From assembly GCF_001983105.1 (NCBI RefSeq), contig NZ_MOMC01000084.1:21554-26732 (forward strand): 5,179 nucleotides of DNA. The letters run 5' to 3'. A model generated the notes under the pieces. That model had not been told where the DNA came from, made no database searches, and saw nothing but the letters and a program-made list of their open reading frames with translations. Below, in pieces: positions 1-4,701 of this stretch. The position numbers were made by a program, and so were the translations under genes. Source of the stretch: Pseudofrankia asymbiotica. GTDB taxonomy: Bacteria; Actinomycetota; Actinomycetes; Frankiales; Frankiaceae. The number at the start of each line of letters is the position of its first letter. The stretch's first letter is position 1.

Positions 1-1
1 G

Positions 2-1096
2 CTGGCCGCGGAACTCGCGAGCACCGCCGGGCTCGTCCGGGAGGAGTCGCCCGAGGTGCGCTCGGGCGCGGGCCGGCCCTCGTTCCTCGTCGTGCCGGAA
101 ACCGAGCGCTACCAGGTGCTCGCGTTCGACCTGAGGGTGGACCGGATCGTCGGCGCCAGGGTCGGCCTCGGCGGCACGGTGCTCTCCAGGGACGTCGTCC
201 CGCTGCTGCCTGACTGCCGGGACTTCGAGGAGGTCGTGAAGCTCACAGCGGCCACCGCGCGCCGGCTGGTGGACGCGCTGGGCCCAGAGGCCCGCTGCGT
301 GGGGGTCGGGGTCGCCACCCCGGCGGTGGTGCGCGGTTCGGATGGGTTCGTCCGGTTCGCGCCCAACCTCGGCTGGGAGGAGCAGCCGTTCGGTGAGGCG
401 CTCGAAACCGCGTTCGCCGACGCGCTGCCTGGCGGCATGGTCGACGACGCGGGTGTCCTCGTCGCCAACGACGCCGATCTGGGCGCCCTCGCCGAGCAGG
501 CCAGAGGCGTCGCCCGTGGCCACGACGACATCATCTACCTGTCCGGCAACGTCGGCGTGGGCGCCGGGATCATCTGTGGCGGCCGGCCGCTGCGCGGCCA
601 CGGTGGTTACGCCGGCGAGGCCGGGCACATGGTCGTCAACCCCGCCGGCCAGCGGTGCCGCTGCGGCGCGCGCGGCTGCTGGGAGACCGAGGTCGGGACG
701 GACGCCGTCCTGCGCGCCGCCGGGCACGAGCCCGGCGACGGCACCACCGTGCAGGACGTCGTCGCCGAGGCGAGGACCGGCAGCCCGCGTGCCCGCTGGG
801 CGCTCGACGAGGTCAGCCGCTGGCTCGCCGTCGGCGTCGGCAACCTCGTCAACCTGTTCAACCCCGAGCTGGTGATCTTCGGCGGTGAGCTGCGGGACCT
901 GCTCGCGGTGATGGAGCACGACATCGTCAGCCGGATGGGCGTCGGCGGCCTGACCGTGTCCCGCGAGCACGTCGAGCTGGTCCCGTCCGCGCTCGGCGGC
1001 GACTCCGCGTTGTTCGGCGCGGCCGAGCTCGCCTTCGCCCGCCTCCTCGACGACCCCCTCGGCGTCGCCATGAGCCTGGCCGCCACGGGCGGCTGA
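2..1096 (+). CDS. xylR: ROK-family transcriptional regulator, probable xylose repressor (5' end outside window)
   Basis: The frame is open from base 2, so the true start lies left of the window. The first residues (LAAELASTAGLVREE, then SGAGRPS) look like the end of a winged helix-turn-helix and its linker, as in NagC/XylR-type ROK repressors. A ROK sugar-kinase-like domain follows. Counting from the internal GTG at 56, it has GVGVATPAVV (about 83-92), NDADLGALAEQARG, LSGNVGVGAGII, and the ROK zinc site: His191 in GHM plus Cys201, Cys203 and Cys208 in CRCGARGCWE. The DNA-binding remnant argues for a repressor rather than a free glucokinase. The gene converges on xylB with 56 bp between the stops. 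Its place beside xylB and xylA suggests that it senses xylose and represses them; that target is inferred from context, and the effector could be another sugar. The gene symbol is therefore tentative. Confidence 0.85.
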   Translation: MAAELASTAGLVREESPEVRSGAGRPSFLVVPETERYQVLAFDLRVDRIVGARVGLGGTVLSRDVVPLLPDCRDFEEVVKLTAATARRLVDALGPEARCVGVGVATPAVVRGSDGFVRFAPNLGWEEQPFGEALETAFADALPGGMVDDAGVLVANDADLGALAEQARGVARGHDDIIYLSGNVGVGAGIICGGRPLRGHGGYAGEAGHMVVNPAGQRCRCGARGCWETEVGTDAVLRAAGHEPGDGTTVQDVVAEARTGSPRARWALDEVSRWLAVGVGNLVNLFNPELVIFGGELRDLLAVMEHDIVSRMGVGGLTVSREHVELVPSALGGDSALFGAAELAFARLLDDPLGVAMSLAATGG

Positions 1097-1103
1097 CCGC
1101 CCG
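1086..1103 (+). terminator. GC hairpin over the regulator stop codon
   Basis: CGGGCGG (1086-1092) and CCGCCCG (1097-1103) form a perfect 7-bp stem. The 4-nt loop CTGA contains the TGA stop codon. No T-run follows, as is common for high-GC actinomycete terminators. It could end transcription of the regulator gene, but a chance GC palindrome cannot be excluded. Confidence 0.35.
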
Positions 1104-1154
1104 CGGCCGTCTGGCGGCCGTCCGGTGACGTCTGGCGGCCGCCTGGCGGCCGTC
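1103..1154. repeat. Short GC repeats (CTGGCGGCCG) between convergent genes
   Basis: The 56-bp gap between the regulator and xylB consists largely of imperfect copies of TCTGGCGGCCG. They lie at about 1103-1110 (partial), 1110-1120, 1131-1141 and 1142-1154. They overlap the candidate xylB terminator and include a NotI-type octamer GCGGCCGC at 1135-1142. The likely origin is slippage or duplication in a convergent terminator region. Confidence 0.5.
1136..1152 (-). terminator. Hairpin immediately after the xylB stop codon
   Basis: CGGCCGCC (1136-1143) and GGCGGCCG (1145-1152) are perfect 8-bp inverted arms around one T. On the minus strand they begin directly after the xylB TGA (1153-1155). In RNA the innermost pairs would open to make a loop. 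There is no T-run. This is a candidate xylB terminator, possibly bidirectional with the hairpin at 1086-1103. Confidence 0.35.
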
Positions 1155-2634
1155 AACTCGCTGGGTGCTCGCGGCTCAGCAGCGGCAGGACCCCATCGAG
1201 GACGCCGGCGAAGGCGGACCTGGTCAGCGGGTCCGGCTCGGCGGCGACCAGGTCCGCCGCGACCGCCCAGTCGGGCGGCTCCGAGGCACCCGACAGCGCC
1301 CAGGCCGCCTGCCTGGCCGCGCCCCTGGCGACCCATTCGGTGCCGGGGTCGGGCAGCGCGACGGGGATCCCCAGCACCGCCGGCGCGAGCTGGCGCACGG
1401 CGCGCGACCGGGCCCCGCCACCGACCAGCACCGCCCGGCGCACGGGCACGCCGTGCCGGCGCAGCGCGTCGACACCGACGGCCAGGCCGCACAGCACCCC
1501 TTCCACGGCCGACCTGGCGAGGTTCTCCCGGGAGAGGTTCCCGCGGGAGAGCCCGGCCAGCAGGCCGCGCGAGCGCGGCAGGTTCGGCGTCCGCTCGCCG
1601 TCGAGGAACGGCAGCAGCGTGAGCCCGCCGGCCCCCGGCTCAGCGGCCAACGCCAGCGCGTCGAACCCCTCGAAGCTCACGCCGAGCAGGTCCGCGACCG
1701 TGGTGAGCACTCGGGCGGCGTTGAGCGTGCAGACCAGTGGCAGGAAGCGCCCCGTCGCGTCCGCGAAGCCGGCGACGAGCCCCTCCGCGTCCCTCGTGGG
1801 CGTCTCCGACGTCGCGAAGATCGTGCCGCTGGTGCCGACGGAGACGATCACGTCGCCGGGCAGTGGGCAGATGCCGAGGGCGGCGGCCATGTTGTCGCCG
1901 GTGCCCGGGGCGAGCAGCGTGCCCGGGGTGGCGACCCGGACGGCCTGGGCGACGACCTCGTGGGGGGCGGCGACCCTGGGGAGTTCCAGCGGGTGTCCGA
2001 GGGCGCGGTCGACGAGTTCGGGGAGGTAGCCGCCGGTCGACGGCGACCAGTAGCCGGTGCCGGAGGCGTCGCCGCGGTCGGTGGTCCTCGGCGCGTTCGC
2101 CGGACCGGTCTCCCGGCCGTCGCCGTCTCCGTCGTCGTCGCCGTTTCCTCCTCCGCCTCCGCCGCCGGCGAGGCGCCAGGTGAGCCAGTCGTGCGGGAGC
2201 AGGACCGAGCTGGTCCTGGCCGCGTTCGCCGGCTCGCGGCGGGCGAGCCAGCGCAGCTTGGTGACGGTGAAGCTCGCCGTCGGCACGCTTCCGGTGGCCG
2301 CCGCCCACTTCTCGGCGCCGAGCTCCGCGACCAGGTCGTCGGCGTCGTCGGCGGAGCGCACATCGTTCCACAGCAGCGCCGGGCGCACTGTGCGGCCCGC
2401 GTCGTCGAGCGCGACCATGCCGTGCTGCTGGCCGGCGACCGACAGCGCCGTGACGCCGTCGAGCAACCCGCTTCCCGCCGCGACGCGCAGCGCGGACCAC
2501 CAGGCCTCGGGATCGACCTCGGTGCCCTCGGGATGGGGAGCCGCCGCCGACCGGACGACCGTGCCGCCGGCCGCCTCACACACCACGATCTTCGTCGACT
2601 GGGTCGAGGAGTCGATTCCGGCGACCAGCGTCAC
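1153..2634 (-). CDS. xylB: Xylulokinase
   Basis: This FGGY-family sugar kinase (493 aa) phosphorylates D-xylulose with ATP to xylulose 5-phosphate in the cytoplasm. The N-terminal motif GIDSSTQSTK carries Asp8, equivalent to Asp6 of E. coli XylB. Next come GQQHGM (68-73), LLWND (87-91) and FTVTKLRWL (122-130, FGGY signature 1), then HDWLTWRL. TDRGDASGTGYW (185-196) follows, with GTGDN holding catalytic Asp247 (E. coli Asp233). VSVGTSGT (264-271) and GGGARS (from about 405) form the nucleotide side. The GTG at 2632-2634 is the only reasonable start, because no upstream in-frame start leads into the first motif. The ribosome binding site is weak (GGCGGCGG-like). Length is normal for the family (E. 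coli 484 aa), but residues 157-184 form an odd Gly/Asp-rich insertion between two conserved motifs. The gene is divergent from xylA, its pathway partner. Confidence 0.95.
   Translation of the reverse strand: MTLVAGIDSSTQSTKIVVCEAAGGTVVRSAAAPHPEGTEVDPEAWWSALRVAAGSGLLDGVTALSVAGQQHGMVALDDAGRTVRPALLWNDVRSADDADDLVAELGAEKWAAATGSVPTASFTVTKLRWLARREPANAARTSSVLLPHDWLTWRLAGGGGGGGNGDDDGDGDGRETGPANAPRTTDRGDASGTGYWSPSTGGYLPELVDRALGHPLELPRVAAPHEVVAQAVRVATPGTLLAPGTGDNMAAALGICPLPGDVIVSVGTSGTIFATSETPTRDAEGLVAGFADATGRFLPLVCTLNAARVLTTVADLLGVSFEGFDALALAAEPGAGGLTLLPFLDGERTPNLPRSRGLLAGLSRGNLSRENLARSAVEGVLCGLAVGVDALRRHGVPVRRAVLVGGGARSRAVRQLAPAVLGIPVALPDPGTEWVARGAARQAAWALSGASEPPDWAVAADLVAAEPDPLTRSAFAGVLDGVLPLLSREHPAS
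2083..2166 (-). repeat. Low-complexity triplet-repeat segment inside xylB (Gly7, Asp/Gly run)
   Basis: The coding strand carries runs of GGN and GAC codons. They encode seven glycines (157-163), Asn-Gly, three Asp, alternating Gly-Asp, and then a loose Arg/Glu/Thr/Pro/Ala stretch to about residue 184. Family members normally pass almost directly from HDWLTWRL-x-G to TDRGDASGTGYW. The segment is therefore an in-frame, probably disordered surface-loop insertion that likely grew by slippage of GTC/GCC/TCC triplets. It leaves the catalytic motifs intact. Confidence 0.7.
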
Positions 2635-2671
2635 GAGCGACCGCCGCCGATCCCGACCCGCAAAGCCCTGC

Positions 2672-2690
2672 GCCGCTTCAGTTGAGCGGC
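2672..2690 (-). promoter_or_regulatory. 6-bp inverted repeat in the xylB leader
   Basis: GCCGCT (2672-2677) and AGCGGC (2685-2690) are perfect arms around TCAGTTG. It lies 38-56 bases upstream of the xylB start, downstream of the candidate -10. It could be a leader hairpin or an operator; no function can be assigned from sequence. Confidence 0.25.
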
Positions 2691-2751
2691 CGATGGGAAT
2701 CGTGATCGGGCTGGCTTGGGCAGCAAGGGCGACGCCCCGGAAAGTGTCGAC

Positions 2752-2780
2752 ATTGTACCCGTTTCGCTACGGTTTCTGAT
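2752..2780 (-). promoter_or_regulatory. Candidate xylB promoter
   Basis: On the minus strand TACAAT (plus-strand 2752-2757) matches the TATAAT -10 consensus at five of six positions. The hexamer at the expected -35 distance (ATCAGA, 2775-2780, 17-bp spacer) is poor, so an activator, an extended -10 or a different sigma preference is possible. The predicted start near 2745 gives a leader of about 110 nt. Confidence 0.45.
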
Positions 2781-2813
2781 TGCTACTGGATGTTCACAAG
2801 CAGAGACAAGGGG

Positions 2814-2842
2814 TTGCATGACGGCTCCACCTGGCCTATTTG
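2814..2842 (+). promoter_or_regulatory. Candidate xylA promoter
   Basis: TTGCAT (2814-2819) and TATTTG (2837-2842) are spaced by exactly 17 bp. Each hexamer matches the consensus only about half way. The stretch is AT-richer than its surroundings. The predicted start near 2849 leaves a leader of about 30 nt, and the -10 overlaps the candidate operator, which fits repression. Confidence 0.4.
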
Positions 2843-2863
2843 TTGTAGCCACCACCAAACTAA
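2838..2863. promoter_or_regulatory. Candidate XylR (ROK) operator upstream of xylA
   Basis: ATTTGTTG (2838-2845) and CACCAAAC (2853-2860) are an imperfect inverted repeat (6 of 8 pairs) around a 7-nt spacer. The right side reads on as CAAACTAA (2856-2863), the same as half of the Bacillus subtilis XylR operator (TTAGTTTG...CAAACTAA), while the left half is degenerate. It lies across the candidate -10 and transcription start of xylA, a sensible repressor position. Function is inferred. Confidence 0.45.
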
Positions 2864-2867
2864 CCTT

Positions 2868-2874
2868 GAGGTGA
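2868..2874 (+). promoter_or_regulatory. Strong ribosome binding site of xylA
   Basis: GAGGTGA is close to an ideal Shine-Dalgarno sequence, with 7 nt from GAGG to the ATG at 2879. It settles the xylA start. Confidence 0.8.
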
Positions 2875-2878
2875 CGCC

Positions 2879-4054
2879 ATGGCCAGCGATCTGACTCCGA
2901 CCCGGGCCGACCGGTTCAGCTTCGGCTTGTGGACCGTCGGCTGGCAGGGGCGCGACCCCTTCGGCGAGGTGACCCGCCCGGCGTTGGACCCGGTGGACAC
3001 CGTCCACCGCCTCGCGGACCTGGGCGCCTACGGCGTGACCTTCCACGACGACGACCTGATCCCGTTCGGGGTGGACGACACCGAGCGGGACCGGCACATC
3101 AAGCGGTTCCGGGCCGCGCTGGACGAGACCGGTCTGGTCGTCCCGATGATGACCACGAACCTGTTCTTCCACCCGGCGTTCAAGGAAGGCGCGTTCACCG
3201 CGAACGACCGAGGCGTACGTCGGTTCGCGCTGCGCAAGACAATGCGCAACATCGACCTCGCCGCCGAGTTCGGCGCGAAGACCTATGTCGCCTGGGGTGG
3301 CCGGGAAGGCGCGGAAAGCGATGCCGCCAAGGACCCGCGCGCGGCGCTCGACCGGATGAAGGAGGCCATCGACGTCCTGTGCCAGTACGTCCGGGAGCGC
3401 GGCTACGACATCCGGTTCGCCCTGGAGCCGAAGCCGAACGAGCCGCGCGGCGACATCCTGCTGCCGACGATCGGCCACGCGCTGGCGTTCATCAACGAGC
3501 TCGAGTATCCGGACATGGTCGGCCTGAACCCGGAGGTCGGCCACGAGACGATGGCCGGGCTCAACGTGGTGCACGGCTACGCACAGGCACTGTGGTCCGG
3601 CAAGCTGTTCCACATCGACCTCAACGGCCAGCACGGCCTCAAGTACGACCAGGACCTGCGCTTCGGCGCCGCCGACGTGAAGAGCGCGTTCTTCCTCGTC
3701 GACCTGCTGGAGAGCGCCGGCTACGACGGCCCGCGGCACTTCGACTTCAAGCCGCCGCGCGCCGAGAACGTCGACGGCGCCTGGGTCTCGGCCGCCGCCT
3801 GCATGCGCACTTATCTGATCCTCAAGGAGAAGGCGGCCGCGTTCCGCCAGGACCCGCGCGTGCTCGAGGCCCTGGAGGCGGCCGGCGTGGGCGCCCTCTC
3901 CACCCCGACCGTCGCCCCCGGCGAGACCCTCACCGACTTTCTGGCCGACCGCGGCTCCTACGAGGACTACGACGCCGACGCCGCCGGCGCCCGCGCCGTC
4001 AACATCGAGCACCTCGACCAGCTCGCCCTCGAGCACCTCCTCGGCGTCGCCTGA
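2879..4054 (+). CDS. xylA: Xylose isomerase (class I)
   Basis: This is a cytoplasmic TIM-barrel metalloenzyme of 391 aa that interconverts D-xylose and D-xylulose (and D-glucose and D-fructose) with two divalent cations such as Mg2+. All key residues are present at +2 relative to Streptomyces numbering. His56 and Asp59 lie in FHDDDLIP. Metal and substrate ligands are Glu183 and Lys185 in [10 protein letters not shown], Glu219 and His222 in NPEVGHET, Asp247 in [10 protein letters not shown], Asp257 and Asp259 in KYDQDLRFG, and Asp289 in FDFKPPR. Length and opening ([17 protein letters not shown]) match the short actinobacterial class-I enzymes, with no class-II N-terminal extension. The ATG start is backed by a strong Shine-Dalgarno sequence. 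The gene is divergent from xylB, separated by a 244-bp control region. Confidence 0.97.
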   Translation: MASDLTPTRADRFSFGLWTVGWQGRDPFGEVTRPALDPVDTVHRLADLGAYGVTFHDDDLIPFGVDDTERDRHIKRFRAALDETGLVVPMMTTNLFFHPAFKEGAFTANDRGVRRFALRKTMRNIDLAAEFGAKTYVAWGGREGAESDAAKDPRAALDRMKEAIDVLCQYVRERGYDIRFALEPKPNEPRGDILLPTIGHALAFINELEYPDMVGLNPEVGHETMAGLNVVHGYAQALWSGKLFHIDLNGQHGLKYDQDLRFGAADVKSAFFLVDLLESAGYDGPRHFDFKPPRAENVDGAWVSAAACMRTYLILKEKAAAFRQDPRVLEALEAAGVGALSTPTVAPGETLTDFLADRGSYEDYDADAAGARAVNIEHLDQLALEHLLGVA

Positions 4055-4081
4055 CGTTCTGGGTTCCTGGCCTCCTTGCCT

Positions 4082-4122
4082 CGCGCCGTGCGGGGGTCCT
4101 GCGCGGCGCGCCAACCGGCGCG
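4082..4122 (+). terminator. GC hairpins downstream of xylA
   Basis: Two mutually exclusive stems are possible. One pairs CGCGCCG (4082-4088) with CGGCGCG (4104-4110). The other pairs CGCGCC (4107-4112) with GGCGCG (4117-4122) around the loop AACC. They begin 27 bases after the xylA stop and have no T-run. They may terminate xylA together with the larger palindrome that follows. Confidence 0.35.
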
Positions 4123-4130
4123 TCGGTCGA

Positions 4131-4207
4131 TGATCGCGACTTGTGCCCTCCGGTGGTCGTCCACAGGGTCCCTGTGGACGACCACCGGAGGGCACAGACA
4201 GCGATCA
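4131..4207. repeat. Long perfect inverted repeat (27-bp arms) with outer stem
   Basis: Bases 4142-4168 and 4170-4196 are perfectly complementary 27-base arms around one T. The arms begin TGTGCCCTCC and end GGAGGGCACA. Further out, TGATCGC (4131-4137) pairs with GCGATCA (4201-4207) across a 4/4 mismatched internal loop (GACT/GACA). As RNA this gives a stem of about 26 bp with a 3-nt loop; as DNA it could extrude a cruciform. It starts 77-88 bases after xylA, so it could be a strong terminator. It is far longer than a terminator needs, so a dispersed palindromic or MITE-like element is also possible. Confidence 0.9.
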
Positions 4208-4226
4208 AGTCCCAGCGATCAAGTCC
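4200..4226. repeat. Tandem 13-bp direct repeat beside the palindrome
   Basis: AGCGATCAAGTCC occurs at 4200-4212 and again at 4214-4226, separated by one C (period 14). The first copy overlaps the right outer arm (GCGATCA) of the palindromic element, so the repeat seems to be a local duplication of the element edge. Confidence 0.8.
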
Positions 4227-4342
4227 GCCGACGGCGTGCGACCCGCAAGCCGTGACGGCCGCGTCCGCGCCACCGCCGGCCATCGGCCTGGCGTGGTTCG
4301 ACGGATGGGCGAGCACCCCTCATCGACCCTCTCGCCGTCCTG

Positions 4343-4399
4343 TATGCTTCTGCTCGAAGCGATGCACGGCGCTCGGAACCTCGGTCGTGACAGTAAGAT
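4343..4399 (+). promoter_or_regulatory. Candidate -10 elements for the tRNA operon
   Basis: Two hexamers fit TAnnnT: TATGCT (4343-4348) and TAAGAT (4394-4399). The second would start transcription about 16 nt before tRNA-Asp and the first about 65 nt before it. Neither has a convincing -35 at 16-18 bp. The segment is less GC-rich than its flanks. AAGATCG is also repeated at 4395-4401 and 4409-4415. The choice between the two is open. Confidence 0.3.
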
Positions 4400-4421
4400 C
4401 GAAAACTGAAGATCGTAGCAT

Positions 4422-4496
4422 GGTCCCGTGGTGAAGTCTGGAGTTCACGCCGCCCTGTCAAGGCGGAGGTCGCGGGTTCGAATCCCGTCGGGACCG
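4422..4496 (+). tRNA. tRNA-Asp (anticodon GTC)
   Basis: A full cloverleaf of 75 nt is visible. The acceptor GGTCCCG pairs with CGGGACC (4489-4495), discriminator G4496. The D-stem is GTGA/TCAC. The anticodon stem CCGCC/GGCGG encloses CTGTCAA with GTC at 4457-4459. The variable loop is AGGTC, and the T-arm is GCGGG-TTCGAAT-CCCGT with one G-U pair. CCA is not encoded. The gene reads GAC/GAU codons, and is probably co-transcribed with tRNA-Phe 50 nt downstream. Confidence 0.97.
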
Positions 4497-4502
4497 CGCA
4501 CA

Positions 4503-4537
4503 ACGTCCGTAGTCGAGTACCTAAGCGCTACGGACGT
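4503..4537 (+). repeat. 10-bp inverted repeat in the tRNA spacer
   Basis: ACGTCCGTAG (4503-4512) and CTACGGACGT (4528-4537) are perfect arms around 15 nt. In the precursor RNA this would form a hairpin between the two tRNAs and may guide processing. It is not followed by a T-run, and tRNA-Phe begins 10 nt later, so it is unlikely to end transcription. Confidence 0.6.
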
Positions 4538-4546
4538 GTCGTCTGG

Positions 4547-4620
4547 GGGCAGGTAGCTCAGTCGGTACGAGCGTCCGCCTGAAAAGCGGAAGGTCGGCGG
4601 TTCGACCCCGCCCCTGCCCA
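4547..4620 (+). tRNA. tRNA-Phe (anticodon GAA)
   Basis: A full cloverleaf of 74 nt is visible. The acceptor GGGCAGG pairs with CCTGCCC (4613-4619), discriminator A4620. The D-arm is GCTC-AGTCGGTAC-GAGC. The anticodon stem TCCGC/GCGGA encloses CTGAAAA with GAA at 4581-4583. The variable loop is AGGTC and the T-arm is GGCGG-TTCGACC-CCGCC. CCA is not encoded. The sequence is very like actinobacterial tRNA-Phe. Its 3' end faces the integrase gene and is the probable attachment site of a mobile element. Confidence 0.97.
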
Positions 4621-4641
4621 CCGTCACAAGCAGGCAAGACA

Positions 4642-4668
4642 GAAGCCACCGGCGGCGCCGGTGGCTTC
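4642..4668 (+). terminator. Stem-loop terminator after tRNA-Phe
   Basis: GAAGCCACCGG (4642-4652) and CCGGTGGCTTC (4658-4668) form a perfect 11-bp stem around CGGCG, with only CTTGG after it. It lies 22 nt after tRNA-Phe and 33 nt from the integrase stop, so it could terminate the tRNA transcript and, being symmetric, the leftward integrase transcript as well. Confidence 0.75.
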
Positions 4669-4670
4669 CT

Positions 4671-4692
4671 TGGTCTCAGTCCTGGTCTCAGT
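4671..4692. repeat. 10-bp direct repeat between the terminator and the integrase
   Basis: TGGTCTCAGT occurs at 4671-4680 and 4683-4692 (period 12). An inverted partial copy, TGAGACCA, lies at 4850-4857 within the integrase gene. Short direct repeats beside an integrase gene can be arm-type binding sites, but this role is only inferred. Confidence 0.6.
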
Positions 4693-4701
4693 TGCCCCCG
4701 G

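Larger units (their letters stand above)
4055..4421. other. Gene-free stretch between xylA and tRNA-Asp
   Basis: No credible protein gene is visible here; open frames across it are arginine-rich or cross the palindrome. It contains two GC hairpins, a 55-bp perfect palindrome, a 14-bp-period tandem repeat, and AT-richer DNA from about 4340 that probably holds the tRNA promoter. Confidence 0.7.

Noticed and set aside
56..58. GTG as the ROK gene start
   Set aside because: The in-frame sequence upstream to base 2 resembles the end of a winged helix, so the gene begins outside the window.
1165..2685. Plus-strand 506-aa open frame opposite xylB
   Set aside because: Long antisense frames are common in very GC-rich genes. 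The minus strand encodes every FGGY kinase motif, and this product is Arg/Gly-rich with no recognisable domain.
2783..4195. Minus-strand 470-aa open frame opposite xylA
   Set aside because: It is a shadow of xylA, whose full set of catalytic residues is on the plus strand; the antisense product has no motif and runs into the palindrome.
4131..4226. CRISPR array
   Set aside because: There are only two adjacent 13-bp direct repeats with one base between them and one palindrome; no regularly spaced repeats with unique spacers.
4143..4409. Plus-strand 88-aa frame between xylA and tRNA-Asp
   Set aside because: It begins in the palindrome, has no ribosome binding site, and translates repeat DNA and the likely tRNA promoter.
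4219..4503. Minus-strand 94-aa frame beginning MCAVPTGFEPATSALTG
   Set aside because: Its start is the antisense of tRNA-Asp and the rest is arginine-rich shadow sequence in non-coding DNA.
4445..4627. Minus-strand 60-aa frame containing GGVEPPTFRFSGG and GIRTRDLRLDR
   Set aside because: It is the antisense of the two tRNA genes; these peptide strings are a well-known artefact of translating tRNA complements.
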